Below are positions 30,239-40,394 of a stretch of DNA of 64,000 nucleotides, piece after piece. The stretch is from Halobacillus massiliensis. Its GTDB lineage: Bacteria > Bacillota > Bacilli > Bacillales > Halobacillaceae. The position numbers and the translations under genes are program-made. Numbering within the stretch: position 1 is the stretch's first letter; every line of letters begins with the position of its first letter. The stretch is taken from positions 1,942,115 through 2,006,114 of the forward strand of contig NZ_LT800499.1 of assembly GCF_900166625.1 (NCBI RefSeq), read 5' to 3'. The notes under the pieces are model-generated. The model saw only the letters and a program-made list of their open reading frames with translations, did not search any database and was not told the origin of the DNA.

Positions 30239-30991
30239 TTGTTAGAAAAAGTAGAAGGCATTGTGCTTAGAACGAGTGATTATGGCGAGACTCACAAGAT
30301 CGTTACTTTATTTACAAGGGAAAAAGGTAAAATAGGGGTAATGGCCAGAGGAGCAAAGAAACCGAAAAGCCGGATGTCCTCGATTACCCAGCCGTTTATA
30401 CACGGTCAATATCTTATCCAGACAGGGTCCGGTTTAGGTTCTCTAAGTCAGGGAGAAATGCTTACTTCTCTGCGTATAATACGGGAAGACATTGTGAAAG
30501 CAGCTTATGCTGCTTTCCTGGCAGAACTCACTGACAAGCTTGTAGATGAGAAACAGCCGGATCCTTTTTTATTTGATCAATTCCTTCAGACGCTCGCATG
30601 GATGGCTGATGATAAAGACCCGGAAATTTTAGCAATGATGTACGAACTAAAAGTATACCGTAAAGGTGGATTTGCACCAAAGGTAGATTCCTGCTTGAAC
30701 TGCGGCAGAGAAGAAGGACCCTTTTCTTTTTCTGTTGTGGAAGGCGGCTTATTGTGTTTCCGTTGTAAGCATCGGGATCCACAGGCATACGGCTTACCAG
30801 ATCCGTTATCTAGACTTCTTAAGGTATTTTTACATATGGACGTGAAGCGGCTGGGCCAGGTATCTATGAAGGAGGAAAATAAGAAAAAACTCCGGCAGAT
30901 TTTAGACGAATATTATGACCGCTATGGCGGATATCATTTGAAATCAAAAAGGTTTTTGAAACAGCTAGACCTGTTCAAGGATAATGATTGA
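30239..30991 (+). CDS. recO: RecO, recombination mediator
   Basis: Loads RecA on SSB-coated single-stranded DNA with RecR. The N-terminal OB fold (G-I-V-L-R-T-S-D-Y-G-E) is followed by a helical part and a zinc site with C-L-N-C and C-F-R-C. I choose TTG at 30239 because AGGTG lies 7 bases before it and the protein then begins M-L-E-K, as in relatives; a GTG at 30230 is possible. The stop codon overlaps the -35 box of the next transcription unit. Confidence 0.94.
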   Translation: MLEKVEGIVLRTSDYGETHKIVTLFTREKGKIGVMARGAKKPKSRMSSITQPFIHGQYLIQTGSGLGSLSQGEMLTSLRIIREDIVKAAYAAFLAELTDKLVDEKQPDPFLFDQFLQTLAWMADDKDPEILAMMYELKVYRKGGFAPKVDSCLNCGREEGPFSFSVVEGGLLCFRCKHRDPQAYGLPDPLSRLLKVFLHMDVKRLGQVSMKEENKKKLRQILDEYYDRYGGYHLKSKRFLKQLDLFKDND

Positions 30992-31017
30992 CAAATGATC
31001 GATCCCTGGAGTATGAT
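30988..31017 (+). promoter_or_regulatory. sigma-A promoter of glyQS
   Basis: TTGACA (30988-30993), 18 bp, TATGAT (31012-31017). The -35 box includes the recO stop codon. Confidence 0.75.
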
Positions 31018-31039
31018 TTTATTTACTGAATATTTGATT

Positions 31040-31240
31040 GCAAAGAAGGAAAGTAGTAATCGGCATTTTTCGTGTTATTAGAGAGTCCGGGATGGTGAGA
31101 TTCGGGCAGCATGAAGCCGGTGAAGGCGTTCTGGAGCAATGTACGTGAAAGCGGCTTTCTTCAATGAAAGCAAATAGGGTGGAACCGCGGAAACCCCGTC
31201 CCTATGTCAATTAGAAGACATAGGGACGGGGTTCTTTATG
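31040..31240 (+). ncRNA. glycyl T-box riboswitch leader of glyQS
   Basis: T-box leader that senses uncharged tRNA-Gly. The conserved T-box core GGGTGGAACCGCG is at 31177-31189 and pairs with the tRNA acceptor end through TGGA. The likely specifier codon is GGC at 31125-31127 in the stem I context. The leader seems to go from stem I straight to the antiterminator region, as known for the short glyQS type. The terminator follows (see next entry). High tRNA-Gly charging should stop transcription before glyQ. Confidence 0.95.
31192..31237 (+). terminator. T-box regulated terminator
   Basis: CCCCGTCCCTATGTC (31194-31208) pairs perfectly with GACATAGGGACGGGG (31217-31231), extended by two A-T pairs, then TTCTTTAT. 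The 5' arm can instead take part in the antiterminator. Confidence 0.92.
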
Positions 31241-31269
31241 TTTACCTATACTTATTAGGAGGTTACGTG

Positions 31270-32157
31270 ATGAATATTCAAGACATGATACTTACTTTAC
31301 AAAAGCATTGGTCCAATGAAGGCTGTCTTTTGATGCAGGCTTATGATGTGGAAAAAGGAGCTGGAACGATGTCTCCTATGACTCTTCTTCGCAGCCTTGG
31401 TCCTGAACCATGGAATGTGGCTTATGTGGAGCCATCCAGACGTCCAGCTGACGGACGCTATGGTCAAAACCCTAACCGTCTATACCAGCACCATCAATTT
31501 CAGGTGATTATGAAGCCTTCCCCGGATAATATCCAGGAATTATATCTCGATTCTTTGAAGGCATTGGGTATTGATCCAGAGAAACATGATATACGTTTTG
31601 TAGAAGATAACTGGGAAAACCCCACACTTGGTGCAGCTGGGTTAGGATGGGAAGTTTGGCTTGATGGGATGGAAATTACCCAATTTACGTATTTTCAACA
31701 AATTGGCGGATTGGAAGCACGACCAGTCTCAGCTGAAATTACTTACGGAATCGAGCGGCTGGCATCTTATATTCAGGATAAAGAGAATGTCTTTGATCTT
31801 GAATGGACAAATGGTGTAACAGTTGGAGATATTTTTACTCAGCCGGAATACGAACATTCTGTTTATACTTTTGAAGAATCTGATGATGATATGCTGTTTA
31901 CTCTCTTTTCAACTTATGAGCAGGAAGCGAAGCGCATTATGGAAAAAGGGCTTGTCTTTCCTGCTTATGATTACGTACTGAAATGCTCACATACGTTTAA
32001 TTTGCTTGATGCGAAAGGCGTGATCTCAGTAACTGAGCGCACAGGCTATATTTCCAGGGTTAGAAATTTAGCAAGAGCAATTGCAAAAACCTATGTAGAA
32101 GAACGAGAAAGATTAGGCTATCCAATGCTTCAGAAGGGGGAGTCCTCTCATGAGTAA
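31270..32157 (+). CDS. glyQ: glycyl-tRNA synthetase alpha subunit
   Basis: Catalytic subunit of the bacterial alpha2-beta2 glycyl-tRNA synthetase. It begins M-N-I-Q-D-M and contains [15 protein letters not shown]-x-D-G-R-Y-G, the family signature. ATG at 31270 is set by AGGAGG; the longer frame from 31204 overlaps the T-box terminator and is not real. 295 residues, as in B. subtilis. Overlaps glyS by 8 bases. Confidence 0.98.
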   Translation: MNIQDMILTLQKHWSNEGCLLMQAYDVEKGAGTMSPMTLLRSLGPEPWNVAYVEPSRRPADGRYGQNPNRLYQHHQFQVIMKPSPDNIQELYLDSLKALGIDPEKHDIRFVEDNWENPTLGAAGLGWEVWLDGMEITQFTYFQQIGGLEARPVSAEITYGIERLASYIQDKENVFDLEWTNGVTVGDIFTQPEYEHSVYTFEESDDDMLFTLFSTYEQEAKRIMEKGLVFPAYDYVLKCSHTFNLLDAKGVISVTERTGYISRVRNLARAIAKTYVEERERLGYPMLQKGESSHE

Positions 32158-34234
32158 TTCAATTTTATTTGAGATCGGTCTTGAGGAAATGCCGGCACGG
32201 TTTATCGATGATGCCCTGGATCAGCTAGTAAATAACACAAAAAAATGGTTGGAAGATAATCGAATTCCTTACCAGTCTGTAAAAGGCTTCTCTACTCCAA
32301 GGCGGCTGGCCGTGGGAATTTCCGGTGCTGAAAATAAGCAGCCGGATCTTGAGGAAGAAGCAAAAGGACCTGCAAGAAAGGTTGCAGTTGATGAGAATGG
32401 CAGCTGGTCAAAAGCAGCCATCGGATTCTCTAAAGGTCAAGGTAAAGACGTAGAAGACATTTATTTTAAAGAGGTTAAGGGTGTAGACTATGCCCATGTT
32501 AAAAAATTTGTGCAGGGAAAACCGACGAAAGAGCTATTAACAGGTTTTAAAGAAGTAATTTTAAGCCTCAACTTCCCTAAAAACATGCGATGGGCGGATT
32601 TAAACCTTCGTTATATCCGGCCAATCCGCTGGATGGTCGCTTTAATTGAAGATGAAATTATTCCTTTTAAAATTGAAGGGGTATCCACGGGGAATAAGAC
32701 ATACGGACATCGTTTTCTAGGAGAATTAACGACGATTGATCATGCGAGTCAGTATGAAGAAACTCTTTCTAAACAGTTTGTTATCGCTGATGGAGATAAA
32801 AGAAAAGCTGAAATTGCGGAACAGCTTCGTAAGCTTGAAAAAGAAAAAGGCTGGAATATCATTCAGGATCCTGAGCTTTTAAAAGAAGTTACACACTTAG
32901 TGGAATACCCGGCCGTCTTCAGCGGCTCATTCAGTGATGAGTTTCTTAATGTTCCGGAAGAAGCATTAATTATGTCTATGAAAGAACACCAGCGTTATTT
33001 TCCGGTTCGCTCAGCTGATGGAGAACTGCTTCCTAACTTTGTCGCAGTAAGAAATGGTGACGATCGTCATATTGATACAGTGGCAAGAGGGAATGAAAAG
33101 GTACTGAAGGCCAGACTTTCAGATGCTCAGTTTTTCTACAATGAAGATCAGAAGGGTTCTATCGATAAAAAGCTTGAGAAACTGAAACGGATGGTATATC
33201 AAGTAGAATTAGGAACACTTGCTGATAAAGTAGACCGGGTGAAAAACATCACAGGTTATTTAAGTGAAAAACTTTCCTTAGATGAGGGACAGCAAGTGCA
33301 AGCCGTAAGAGCTGCCGAAATCTGCAAATTTGATCTTGTTACTCAAATGGTGGACGAATTTTCTGATCTGCAGGGAATTATGGGAGAAAAGTATGCAAGA
33401 CTGTTTGGAGAAGATGAGGAAGTGGCCGCAGCGATTAAAGAACATTATATGCCCCGTTCAGCAAACGGAGATCTTCCTGAATCTACAATTGGAGCCATTG
33501 TAAGTGTAGCTGATAAATTAGATACAATCATCGGTTCCATTGCTATAGGGAATTTGCCGACAGGATCTCAGGATCCCTACGGATTACGCCGTCAGTCATT
33601 AGGTATTCTGCAGATTCTCAAAGAATTTGAATGGTCAGTGTCCGTGGAAGATCTATTAGATGCAGTTATTGAACGATATTATGAATGGAAACTGCCGACA
33701 GCAGAACGTGATGAACTTACTTTATCTGTACATGATTTCTTCCGGACAAGAGCTGCTTATCTTTTAAAAGATGAAAAGATTGCTCCAGATGTCGTGGATG
33801 CCGTTCTTGCAAAGGGAATCCAAGTATATAAAGTAACCCTTGAAAAAGCTGAACTTCTTATGAATAAACGGAATGAGGAATCGTTTAAGCCTGTTCATGA
33901 AGCCTTAGGCCGAGTTTTAAATTTAGCAAAAAAAGCAGACAGCACTCAAGTAAACGAAACGCTGTTTGAAAATGCGTCAGAAGAAAAGCTTTATAAAACG
34001 TATTGTGAGGTCCAGCCGGCATATCGTAAGCTTCTTGAGGAAGAGAACCCGCAGAAGGCATTAGAAGAGCTGTCTAAGCTGGCACAGCCCATTCATTCAT
34101 TTTTCGACCAGACGATGGTAATGACTGAGGATGAAAAGTTGAAACAGAATAGACTGGCGCTTCTGAATACATTGTCTGCGGACATTCTCGCTTTTGCTGA
34201 CTTGACAAGTATCGAGTGGAAACAACAGTTTTAA
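32150..34234 (+). CDS. glyS: glycyl-tRNA synthetase beta subunit
   Basis: The 694-residue beta subunit needed for tRNA recognition. It opens [11 protein letters not shown] and carries an HD-like domain and C-terminal anticodon-binding region. GGGGGAG before the ATG lies inside the end of glyQ, so the two are co-translated at equal levels. Transcription depends on the T-box upstream of glyQ. Confidence 0.98.
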   Translation: MSNSILFEIGLEEMPARFIDDALDQLVNNTKKWLEDNRIPYQSVKGFSTPRRLAVGISGAENKQPDLEEEAKGPARKVAVDENGSWSKAAIGFSKGQGKDVEDIYFKEVKGVDYAHVKKFVQGKPTKELLTGFKEVILSLNFPKNMRWADLNLRYIRPIRWMVALIEDEIIPFKIEGVSTGNKTYGHRFLGELTTIDHASQYEETLSKQFVIADGDKRKAEIAEQLRKLEKEKGWNIIQDPELLKEVTHLVEYPAVFSGSFSDEFLNVPEEALIMSMKEHQRYFPVRSADGELLPNFVAVRNGDDRHIDTVARGNEKVLKARLSDAQFFYNEDQKGSIDKKLEKLKRMVYQVELGTLADKVDRVKNITGYLSEKLSLDEGQQVQAVRAAEICKFDLVTQMVDEFSDLQGIMGEKYARLFGEDEEVAAAIKEHYMPRSANGDLPESTIGAIVSVADKLDTIIGSIAIGNLPTGSQDPYGLRRQSLGILQILKEFEWSVSVEDLLDAVIERYYEWKLPTAERDELTLSVHDFFRTRAAYLLKDEKIAPDVVDAVLAKGIQVYKVTLEKAELLMNKRNEESFKPVHEALGRVLNLAKKADSTQVNETLFENASEEKLYKTYCEVQPAYRKLLEEENPQKALEELSKLAQPIHSFFDQTMVMTEDEKLKQNRLALLNTLSADILAFADLTSIEWKQQF

Positions 34235-34243
34235 AATCATTCT

Positions 34244-34272
34244 TTTACCATCACAGTTAAATAGGATATAAT
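34244..34272 (+). promoter_or_regulatory. sigma-A promoter of ccpN
   Basis: TTTACC (34244-34249), 17 bp, TATAAT (34267-34272). Confidence 0.6.
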
Positions 34273-34318
34273 AATTACAGAATAGTATGTCACAGTTGGT
34301 AATTAGGGTGGTGAAAGA

Positions 34319-34948
34319 ATGGAACTATCCAGTAGACAGGAACAGATCATTCAAATAGTAAAAGAACGCGGCCCGATCACGGGTGAAAACATAGCCGATC
34401 AACTTAGTCTGACGCGGGCAACACTAAGACCGGATCTAGCTATTCTAACGATGGCCGGATTCTTAGATGCCCGCCCCCGGGTCGGCTACTTTTTTACGGG
34501 GAAAACTGGTTCAGAGCTATTAACTGAAAAGCTTAAAAAATTTAAAGTACATGAGTATCAGGCGCTCCCGGTAGTAGTAGCAGAAGACGTCTCTGCTTAT
34601 GATGCGATATGTACAATGTTTTTGGAAGATGTCGGGACCCTTTTTGTTACAAATAAGCAATCATTACTAGTGGGTGTTTTATCCAGGAAAGACTTGCTGC
34701 GGGCAAGTATCGGAAATCAGGACTTAACTTCTGTCCCTGTTCATATTATTATGACACGCATGCCAAATATCTCAATTTGTGAAAAAGAAGATCTGCTGCT
34801 AGATGCTGCACAAAAATTGATTGAGAAGCAGATTGATGCACTTCCTGTCATCAAGCCTGTTGAAGAAGGATATGAAGTTGTCGGACGTTTAACAAAAACA
34901 AGTATAACTAAAGCATTAGTCGAGCTTGGAACAGATCAGCATTTGTAA
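34319..34948 (+). CDS. ccpN: CcpN, repressor of gluconeogenic genes
   Basis: Represses gapB, pckA and the small RNA SR1 during glycolytic growth in B. subtilis, independently of CcpA. An N-terminal winged helix-turn-helix (residues 1-60, with L-T-R-A-T-L-R-P-D-L) is followed by two CBS domains (about 75-205) that bind ADP/ATP. Full length at 209 residues. It is followed 33 bases on by the PPDK/PEPS regulator, its known operon partner. Confidence 0.95.
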   Translation: MELSSRQEQIIQIVKERGPITGENIADQLSLTRATLRPDLAILTMAGFLDARPRVGYFFTGKTGSELLTEKLKKFKVHEYQALPVVVAEDVSAYDAICTMFLEDVGTLFVTNKQSLLVGVLSRKDLLRASIGNQDLTSVPVHIIMTRMPNISICEKEDLLLDAAQKLIEKQIDALPVIKPVEEGYEVVGRLTKTSITKALVELGTDQHL

Positions 34949-34981
34949 AAAGAATCCTTTCATAAAGGAGAGAGGGAACTA

Positions 34982-35791
34982 GTGGGAAAACCAATCATCT
35001 ATATTTTGTCAGATTCAGTAGGGGAAACAGCAGAACTAGTTGTTAAAGCCGCACTCAGTCAATATGATGATGGACCGTATGAAGTCCAGCGGATTCCGTA
35101 TGTAGAGGATAAGGGAACTATTAACGAAGCCATTGCTCAGGCAAAAGAACATAATGCTTTAATTGGATTCACTCTCGTTAATCCTGAATTCCGTCAATAC
35201 CTGCTTGAGAAAGCAAACGAACTTAATTTGGAATGTGTAGATATTATGGGGCCGATGATGGATGCAATGCAGCGCTTCTTAAAGACTGAGCCAAGGCTTG
35301 AACCGGGTCTTGTCCATAAGCTTGATGCAGACTATTTCAAACGGGTGGAAGCCATCGAGTTTGCTGTGAAATATGACGACGGCAGGGATGCAAGAGGCAT
35401 CCCAAAAGCTGATATTGTACTAATTGGTGTATCACGTACATCAAAAACTCCGTTGTCCCAATATTTAGCACACAAACGTTTGAAGGTGGCTAATGTTCCG
35501 ATCGTTCCTGAAGTAGAGCCTCCTGAAGAACTATACGAAGTCGATCCAAAAAAATGCATTGGTTTAAAAATCAGCCCGCAAAAACTAAATGACATTCGGA
35601 AAGAGCGTCTTAAATCACTGGGTCTGGGGTCAGAAGCAAGTTATGCAAATATGGATCGGATCAAGCAGGAAATTAGACATTTTAACTCCGTTGTTGATAG
35701 AATAGGCTGTGAGGTTATTGATGTTTCTCATAAAGCAGTTGAAGAAACAGCTAATATTATTCTTAACATAATGAGACAGCAGTCGAGATAA
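34982..35791 (+). CDS. yqfL: pyruvate,phosphate dikinase / PEP synthase regulatory protein
   Basis: DUF299-family bifunctional ADP-dependent Ser/Thr kinase and phosphorylase. It reversibly inactivates PPDK or PEP synthase. Seen here: [11 protein letters not shown] at the N-terminus and the P-loop-like [11 protein letters not shown] near residue 150. The start is GTG at 34982 with GGAGAGAGG before it. In B. subtilis YqfL modulates CcpN activity; the pairing is preserved. Confidence 0.95.
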   Translation: MGKPIIYILSDSVGETAELVVKAALSQYDDGPYEVQRIPYVEDKGTINEAIAQAKEHNALIGFTLVNPEFRQYLLEKANELNLECVDIMGPMMDAMQRFLKTEPRLEPGLVHKLDADYFKRVEAIEFAVKYDDGRDARGIPKADIVLIGVSRTSKTPLSQYLAHKRLKVANVPIVPEVEPPEELYEVDPKKCIGLKISPQKLNDIRKERLKSLGLGSEASYANMDRIKQEIRHFNSVVDRIGCEVIDVSHKAVEETANIILNIMRQQSR

Positions 35792-35793
35792 AT

Positions 35794-35838
35794 CTCAAAA
35801 AAGTCGCGCTTGTGAGCCCAAAGCGCGACTTTTTTGAG
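35794..35838 (+). terminator. ccpN operon terminator
   Basis: An 18-bp perfect stem (35794-35811 with 35821-35838) containing AGTCGCGCTT/AAGCGCGACT followed by TTTTTT within the arm. Confidence 0.92.
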
Positions 35839-35843
35839 GAAAT

Positions 35844-35886
35844 TTTGATAATATATATAGATTTTATCAAATTCATGTATTATAAT
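35844..35886. promoter_or_regulatory. AT-rich inverted repeat and TATAAT box upstream of yqxD-dnaG-sigA
   Basis: TTTGATAA (35844-35851), 12 bases, TTATCAAA (35864-35871), then TATAAT at 35881-35886. The -35 match 17-18 bp upstream is weak. Likely the promoter region of the sigA operon. Confidence 0.5.
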
Positions 35887-35997
35887 AGATATTTGTGTAA
35901 AAATAGTCATAATATATGTTGTCTGAAATACTTTTCAGAAAAATCAAACATTAAGAAAAGGGCAGGAATCTACGGATTATTGTAGAATTACTGAATT

Positions 35998-36468
35998 ATG
36001 CCGAAAACTAAAAGCAAAGTATGGGTAGATGCAGACAGCTGTCCTGTTCAAAAAGAGATCACTGCTGTGTGTAACAAATTTCATACCACACCTCAATTCG
36101 TTGCAACGATCAATCACTATAAGCCGGACCCATCAGGGGAAGAGTGGATCTACCTTGACCATGGGTCCCAAAGTGTCGATCTGTATATATTAAATCATGT
36201 AAAACCGCATGATATAGTGATCACTCAAGATTTATCTCTCGGAGTGCTTCTCACACCTCAGAGGGTTTATGTCCTTACACCACGAGGTAAACTAATTAAC
36301 GAAGGGGATGCGGTTCAAATTATGAATCAAAAGCACCTCCGGCAGCGGACTCTTAAGCGCAAGAAGAAATGGAAGGGGCCAAAAGCTTTTACTACAGAAG
36401 ACCGTGAACAATTTTCCCGAACATTAGATGATGTTCTGCAAATGAGTATCAGGGAAAGCGGGATATAA
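35998..36468 (+). CDS. yqxD: YqxD, UPF0178/YaiI family protein
   Basis: A 156-residue protein with the family motif V-D-A-D-S-C-P-V near the N-terminus and V-I-T-Q-D-L-S-L-G, which recall a PIN-like acidic active site. No strong ribosome-binding site precedes the ATG, and an in-frame stop two codons upstream rules out a longer form. First gene of the yqxD-dnaG-sigA macromolecular synthesis operon, as in B. subtilis. The nuclease idea is inference only. Confidence 0.9.
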   Translation: MPKTKSKVWVDADSCPVQKEITAVCNKFHTTPQFVATINHYKPDPSGEEWIYLDHGSQSVDLYILNHVKPHDIVITQDLSLGVLLTPQRVYVLTPRGKLINEGDAVQIMNQKHLRQRTLKRKKKWKGPKAFTTEDREQFSRTLDDVLQMSIRESGI

Positions 36469-36496
36469 AGTATTCTAGTACTGGTATGGTGATTTT

Positions 36497-38305
36497 ATGG
36501 CTGGACGTATCCCAGAAGAAACTGTTGATGAAATTAGAAAGTCCGTGGATATAGCCGATATAATCGGGGACTATGTGCAACTGAAAAGGCAGGGAAGAAA
36601 CTACTTTGGACTTTGCCCTTTTCACGGTGAAAACACGCCGTCTTTTTCGGTATCCAGTGATAAGCAGATCTTTCACTGCTTTGGTTGCGGTAAAGGTGGA
36701 AATGTCTATTCTTTTCTAATGGAATTGGAAGGTTACTCCTTTATCCAGGCCGTTAAAACGGTCGCTGAAAAAGCTGGTGTTCAGCTTCCGGATGATCTTG
36801 GAGAAGAAACTTCCAAGCCGCATGATCCAGAAGCCCAGAATGTGTTAGATGCCCACATGTGGCTCACCAAACTGTATCATCACCTTTTGAGGCATTCGAA
36901 AGAAGGCAAAGAAGCTCTTTCATACCTGCACGAGAGAGGATTTACCGACGAAATCATTGAAAAGTATTCGTTAGGATTTTCTCCTCCTTCACAGGAATTT
37001 GTCGTCACATTTCTTGAAAAGAAGGGGTTTCATCCCCAGACGATGGTTAAGGCAGGTCTGCTCGTTGTAAATGATCAGGGTGAATATTCCGATCGGTTTC
37101 GAGCGAGGATTATGTTTCCATTGCGTAATCACCTCGGTAAGACGGTTGCCTTTGCAGGAAGAGCAATGGGTGATCAAAGTCCAAAGTATTTAAACAGCCC
37201 TGAAACAAATCTTTTTCAGAAAAACAGGCTGCTTTACAATTTCGACTCTGCACGCTCTACTATTCGTAAATCGAAAACTGTCGTTTTATTTGAAGGATTT
37301 GCAGATGTTATTTCCGCTGATCAGGCAGGCATTCACAATGGTGTAGGTACAATGGGAACGGCTGTTTCTCAGACACAAGCTCAGCTCCTGAAGCGCTATG
37401 CAGATGAGATTATCATCTGCTATGACGGAGATAAGGCCGGTCAGCAGGCGACTGTAAAAGCCGGTGAAATTTTAAAACAAACCGGATGCACAGTAAAAAC
37501 AGCCCGTCTGCCTGAGGGTATGGATCCTGATGATTATATAAAGAAATTTGGCGGAGAGCGCTTTAAATCAGAAGTGTTAGATCCTAGTGATCCGTATACT
37601 TCCTTTATTATAAATTATTGGAAAAGAAATTATAACCTTCAATTAGAAGGAGATCGCATTGCTTATATCGAAAAGGTAGTACAGGAAGTTGCAAAGCTTG
37701 ATCGGGCAATCGAAAGGGAACACTATTTACATGAGATTGCCAGGGAATTTGATATTGCCGTAGAAACATTGAAGCAGGAAGCTGATGAGGTCAGGAAAAA
37801 GAGTTATACTCCGGGGCGCCCTGTACCGAATGTAGAGAAGCCTCAGGCGCGAGCCCCAATGCAAAGTAAATTGCTGCCCGCTTTTCACAATGCTGAAAGA
37901 AAACTGGTTGCCATTATGCTCAATAACCCAGTAATTGCAGAGAAAGTGCAAGAAGAAATAGGGGGAGCATTCAATATTTCCGAGCATCAGGTTATTGTTA
38001 CCCATTTGTATGCATATTATGAAGACGGTCATGAATCTGATATCAGTCAGTTTGTGGAACGCCTTGACGATCCATCCATTAAGGAGCTTGCAGTTCAGCT
38101 GGCCATGTCGCCAATAGGGGAAGAGGTGACGGATCAGGAACTCGCAGATTACATTTATCGTATCAAAGCGGAAAAAACAGACCGGACAGATATTAAAGGG
38201 CTCATAGAAGAACAGAAATTAGCAGAACAGCATAATGATCCTGTCAAAGCCGCACAGATTGCTATGGAAGTTTTAAAAAGAAAAAAAGAGATGAGAAACA
38301 TTTAA
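36497..38305 (+). CDS. dnaG: DNA primase
   Basis: Makes RNA primers at the replication fork. A CHC2 zinc finger (C-P-F-H near residue 40 and C-F-G-C about residue 61) is followed by the Toprim catalytic core (V-L-F-E-G-F-A-D-V and C-Y-D-G-D-K-A-G) and the DnaB-binding C-terminal helical bundle. 602 residues, full length. sigA follows 34 bases downstream. Confidence 0.98.
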   Translation: MAGRIPEETVDEIRKSVDIADIIGDYVQLKRQGRNYFGLCPFHGENTPSFSVSSDKQIFHCFGCGKGGNVYSFLMELEGYSFIQAVKTVAEKAGVQLPDDLGEETSKPHDPEAQNVLDAHMWLTKLYHHLLRHSKEGKEALSYLHERGFTDEIIEKYSLGFSPPSQEFVVTFLEKKGFHPQTMVKAGLLVVNDQGEYSDRFRARIMFPLRNHLGKTVAFAGRAMGDQSPKYLNSPETNLFQKNRLLYNFDSARSTIRKSKTVVLFEGFADVISADQAGIHNGVGTMGTAVSQTQAQLLKRYADEIIICYDGDKAGQQATVKAGEILKQTGCTVKTARLPEGMDPDDYIKKFGGERFKSEVLDPSDPYTSFIINYWKRNYNLQLEGDRIAYIEKVVQEVAKLDRAIEREHYLHEIAREFDIAVETLKQEADEVRKKSYTPGRPVPNVEKPQARAPMQSKLLPAFHNAERKLVAIMLNNPVIAEKVQEEIGGAFNISEHQVIVTHLYAYYEDGHESDISQFVERLDDPSIKELAVQLAMSPIGEEVTDQELADYIYRIKAEKTDRTDIKGLIEEQKLAEQHNDPVKAAQIAMEVLKRKKEMRNI

Positions 38306-38339
38306 TAATTGGTATGGATAGTTGGAAGGAGGGGGACTC

Positions 38340-39467
38340 ATGGCAGATAAGAAACAACAGCCATCACGTTCTAAAGAAAATGATAGCGAGCTAACCTTGG
38401 AGCAGGCAAAAGAACAATTGCTTGAAATAGGTAAAAAACGCGGGATCCTCGCCTACGAAGAAGTAGCTGAAAAACTTTCAAGTTTTGAATTGGATTCCGA
38501 CCAAATGGATGAATATTACGAGTTCTTAACTGAGCAGGGTGTTGAAGTAATCGGAGATTCTGATCAGGATCCAAGTATGCAGCAGTTGAATAAGGAAGAA
38601 GAATTTAATCTTAATGATTTAAGTGTGCCGCCAGGAGTCAAAATAAATGATCCTGTTCGTATGTATCTTAAAGAAATCGGACGAGTAAATCTGCTTTCCG
38701 CTAATGATGAAATCAGCCTGGCCCAGCGTATTGAGAATGGCGATGAAGAAGCGAAACGCGAACTAGCAGAAGCCAACCTGCGACTAGTCGTCAGTATTGC
38801 CAAAAGGTATGTAGGAAGAGGGATGCTTTTCCTTGATCTGATCCAGGAAGGTAACATGGGTCTGATTAAAGCTGTAGAAAAATTCGATTACCGTAAAGGT
38901 TACAAGTTTAGTACGTATGCCACATGGTGGATCAGACAAGCTATCACTCGTGCAATTGCCGATCAGGCGAGAACCATTCGTATTCCTGTTCACATGGTCG
39001 AAACTATTAATAAGTTAATCCGTGTACAGCGACAGCTTCTTCAGGATCTTGGACGCGAGCCGACGCCTGAAGAAATCGCCCAGGATATGGAGCTTACACC
39101 TGATAAGGTAAGAGAGATTCTCAAAATTGCTCAGGAACCTGTATCTTTAGAAACACCGATCGGGGAAGAAGATGATTCCCATCTCGGTGATTTCATTGAG
39201 GACCAGGAGGCTACTTCACCTTCTGACCATGCTGCTTATGAGCTCTTAAAAGAACAGCTTGAAGATGTGCTTGATACGTTAACAGACAGAGAAGAAAACG
39301 TACTTCGTCTGCGTTTTGGACTTGATGATGGCCGTACACGTACTCTAGAAGAAGTAGGTAAGGTCTTTGGAGTGACCCGTGAACGTATTCGTCAGATTGA
39401 AGCGAAAGCACTTAGAAAGTTAAGACACCCAAGCCGCAGCAAGCGGTTAAAAGATTTTATGGAATAA
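38340..39467 (+). CDS. sigA: principal sigma factor SigA (RpoD)
   Basis: Housekeeping sigma-70 of 375 residues. Regions seen in order: 1.1-like N-terminus, 1.2 ([11 protein letters not shown]), 2.1-2.4 with [12 protein letters not shown], region 3, and 4.2 with the helix-turn-helix [13 protein letters not shown] at 38340 is preceded by GGAAGGAGG; a longer frame from 38322 would put that site inside the gene. Confidence 0.99.
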   Translation: MADKKQQPSRSKENDSELTLEQAKEQLLEIGKKRGILAYEEVAEKLSSFELDSDQMDEYYEFLTEQGVEVIGDSDQDPSMQQLNKEEEFNLNDLSVPPGVKINDPVRMYLKEIGRVNLLSANDEISLAQRIENGDEEAKRELAEANLRLVVSIAKRYVGRGMLFLDLIQEGNMGLIKAVEKFDYRKGYKFSTYATWWIRQAITRAIADQARTIRIPVHMVETINKLIRVQRQLLQDLGREPTPEEIAQDMELTPDKVREILKIAQEPVSLETPIGEEDDSHLGDFIEDQEATSPSDHAAYELLKEQLEDVLDTLTDREENVLRLRFGLDDGRTRTLEEVGKVFGVTRERIRQIEAKALRKLRHPSRSKRLKDFME

Positions 39468-39970
39468 ATCGCTTTGTGTTGAGCTTTTCACATGTTCCTC
39501 AACTTCAAGCTCATTAAATAGAACATTTATTTTATGAAAAAGTTGGGCACTGAACTAAAAAGAAATAGAGAACTTTCAGGCCAGCTGAATATAGCTGGCT
39601 GACTCTTTCTTTATTTTTGGTTCCGCTTTCATTTCTTGTCATTAATTTTACTGAAGTGGGAATTATAATGCAAACAAGACTTTTGTCGACATTTGTAAGA
39701 ACTCTTTTTTTATAAGGCTTTCATTTCCTAATACATAGCAAGCGGACATTTTGTCAGTTCTAATTTATACCTTTTATTTCCTGGGGAATTTCTGGATGTT
39801 CAAAGTTGATGCCAGTAATGGTCTTTTGGGATGAAAGTAGATAGTGATACGTTTACTTTTATTAGTTTTTGAACCTTTCCCCTTTCCTGACAGGGGATTT
39901 TAAAGTAAAATAAAATTAGTCTGTAAGGCATAAGCCAATTTTCAAGGGATACATAAGGAGGATGCAGCTG
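39468..39970. other. intergenic region between sigA and cccA
   Basis: About 500 bases without a gene. An inverted repeat, GAGCTT (39481-39486) with AAGCTC further on (39508-39513), and the sigA terminator lie in the first part. From 39650 the sequence is AT-rich with no open frame of note. A CTGACA...TAAAAT pair around 39888-39917 may be the cccA promoter. Confidence 0.5.
39576..39620 (+). terminator. sigA operon terminator
   Basis: GCCAGCT (39580-39586) and AGCTGGC (39593-39599), extended through a one-base bulge, followed by a T-rich tail. Confidence 0.8.
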
Positions 39971-40333
39971 ATGAAAAGAAACCCTTTGATTCCTTTTGCA
40001 CTGATCGCAGTGCTGGGGATTGTTGTGATGGTGGTCGTATCATCCGTGGGAGTTAACGAGAGACAAGCTATTCAAAATGAAGAAAGCGGAGAAGAAGAGG
40101 AAACCGCAGCAGGACCTGAAGAAATGTTTCAGGATTCATGTGCCAGCTGTCACGGCGGCGATCTTGAAGGGGCAAATGGTCCAAACCTTCAGCAAGTCGG
40201 TTCAAAATATGATGCTGCAGAAATTCAAGAAATTATCGAAAATGGTAAGGGCGGCGGAGCTATGCCTGCTGGACTTTACACAGGTGATGACGCGGCCACG
40301 TTAGCCGAGTGGCTGGCTGAGGAACACCAATAA
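39971..40333 (+). CDS. cccA: cytochrome c550 (CccA-like)
   Basis: Membrane-anchored small c-type cytochrome of 120 residues. One N-terminal membrane helix (about residues 5-25), a Glu-rich linker, then the haem-binding motif C-A-S-C-H and a distal Met in G-A-M-P-A-G-L as sixth ligand. ATG at 39971 has AAGGAGG nine bases upstream, while the earlier ATG at 39962 directly abuts that site. It follows sigA, as in B. subtilis. Confidence 0.93.
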   Translation: MKRNPLIPFALIAVLGIVVMVVVSSVGVNERQAIQNEESGEEEETAAGPEEMFQDSCASCHGGDLEGANGPNLQQVGSKYDAAEIQEIIENGKGGGAMPAGLYTGDDAATLAEWLAEEHQ

Positions 40334-40342
40334 ATTAAGTGG

Positions 40343-40378
40343 AAAAGCTTTCTGCCCTTTCAGGAAGCTTTTCTTTTT
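40343..40378 (+). terminator. cccA terminator
   Basis: AAAAGCTTTC and GGAAGCTTTT form a 10-bp stem (one wobble) followed by TCTTTTT. Confidence 0.85.
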
Positions 40379-40394
40379 ATGAGAGGGATTTTAT

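Noticed and set aside
39650-39960. A small gene or RNA in the sigA-cccA gap
   Set aside because: Only very short frames without ribosome-binding sites; no convincing promoter-terminator pair enclosing an RNA.
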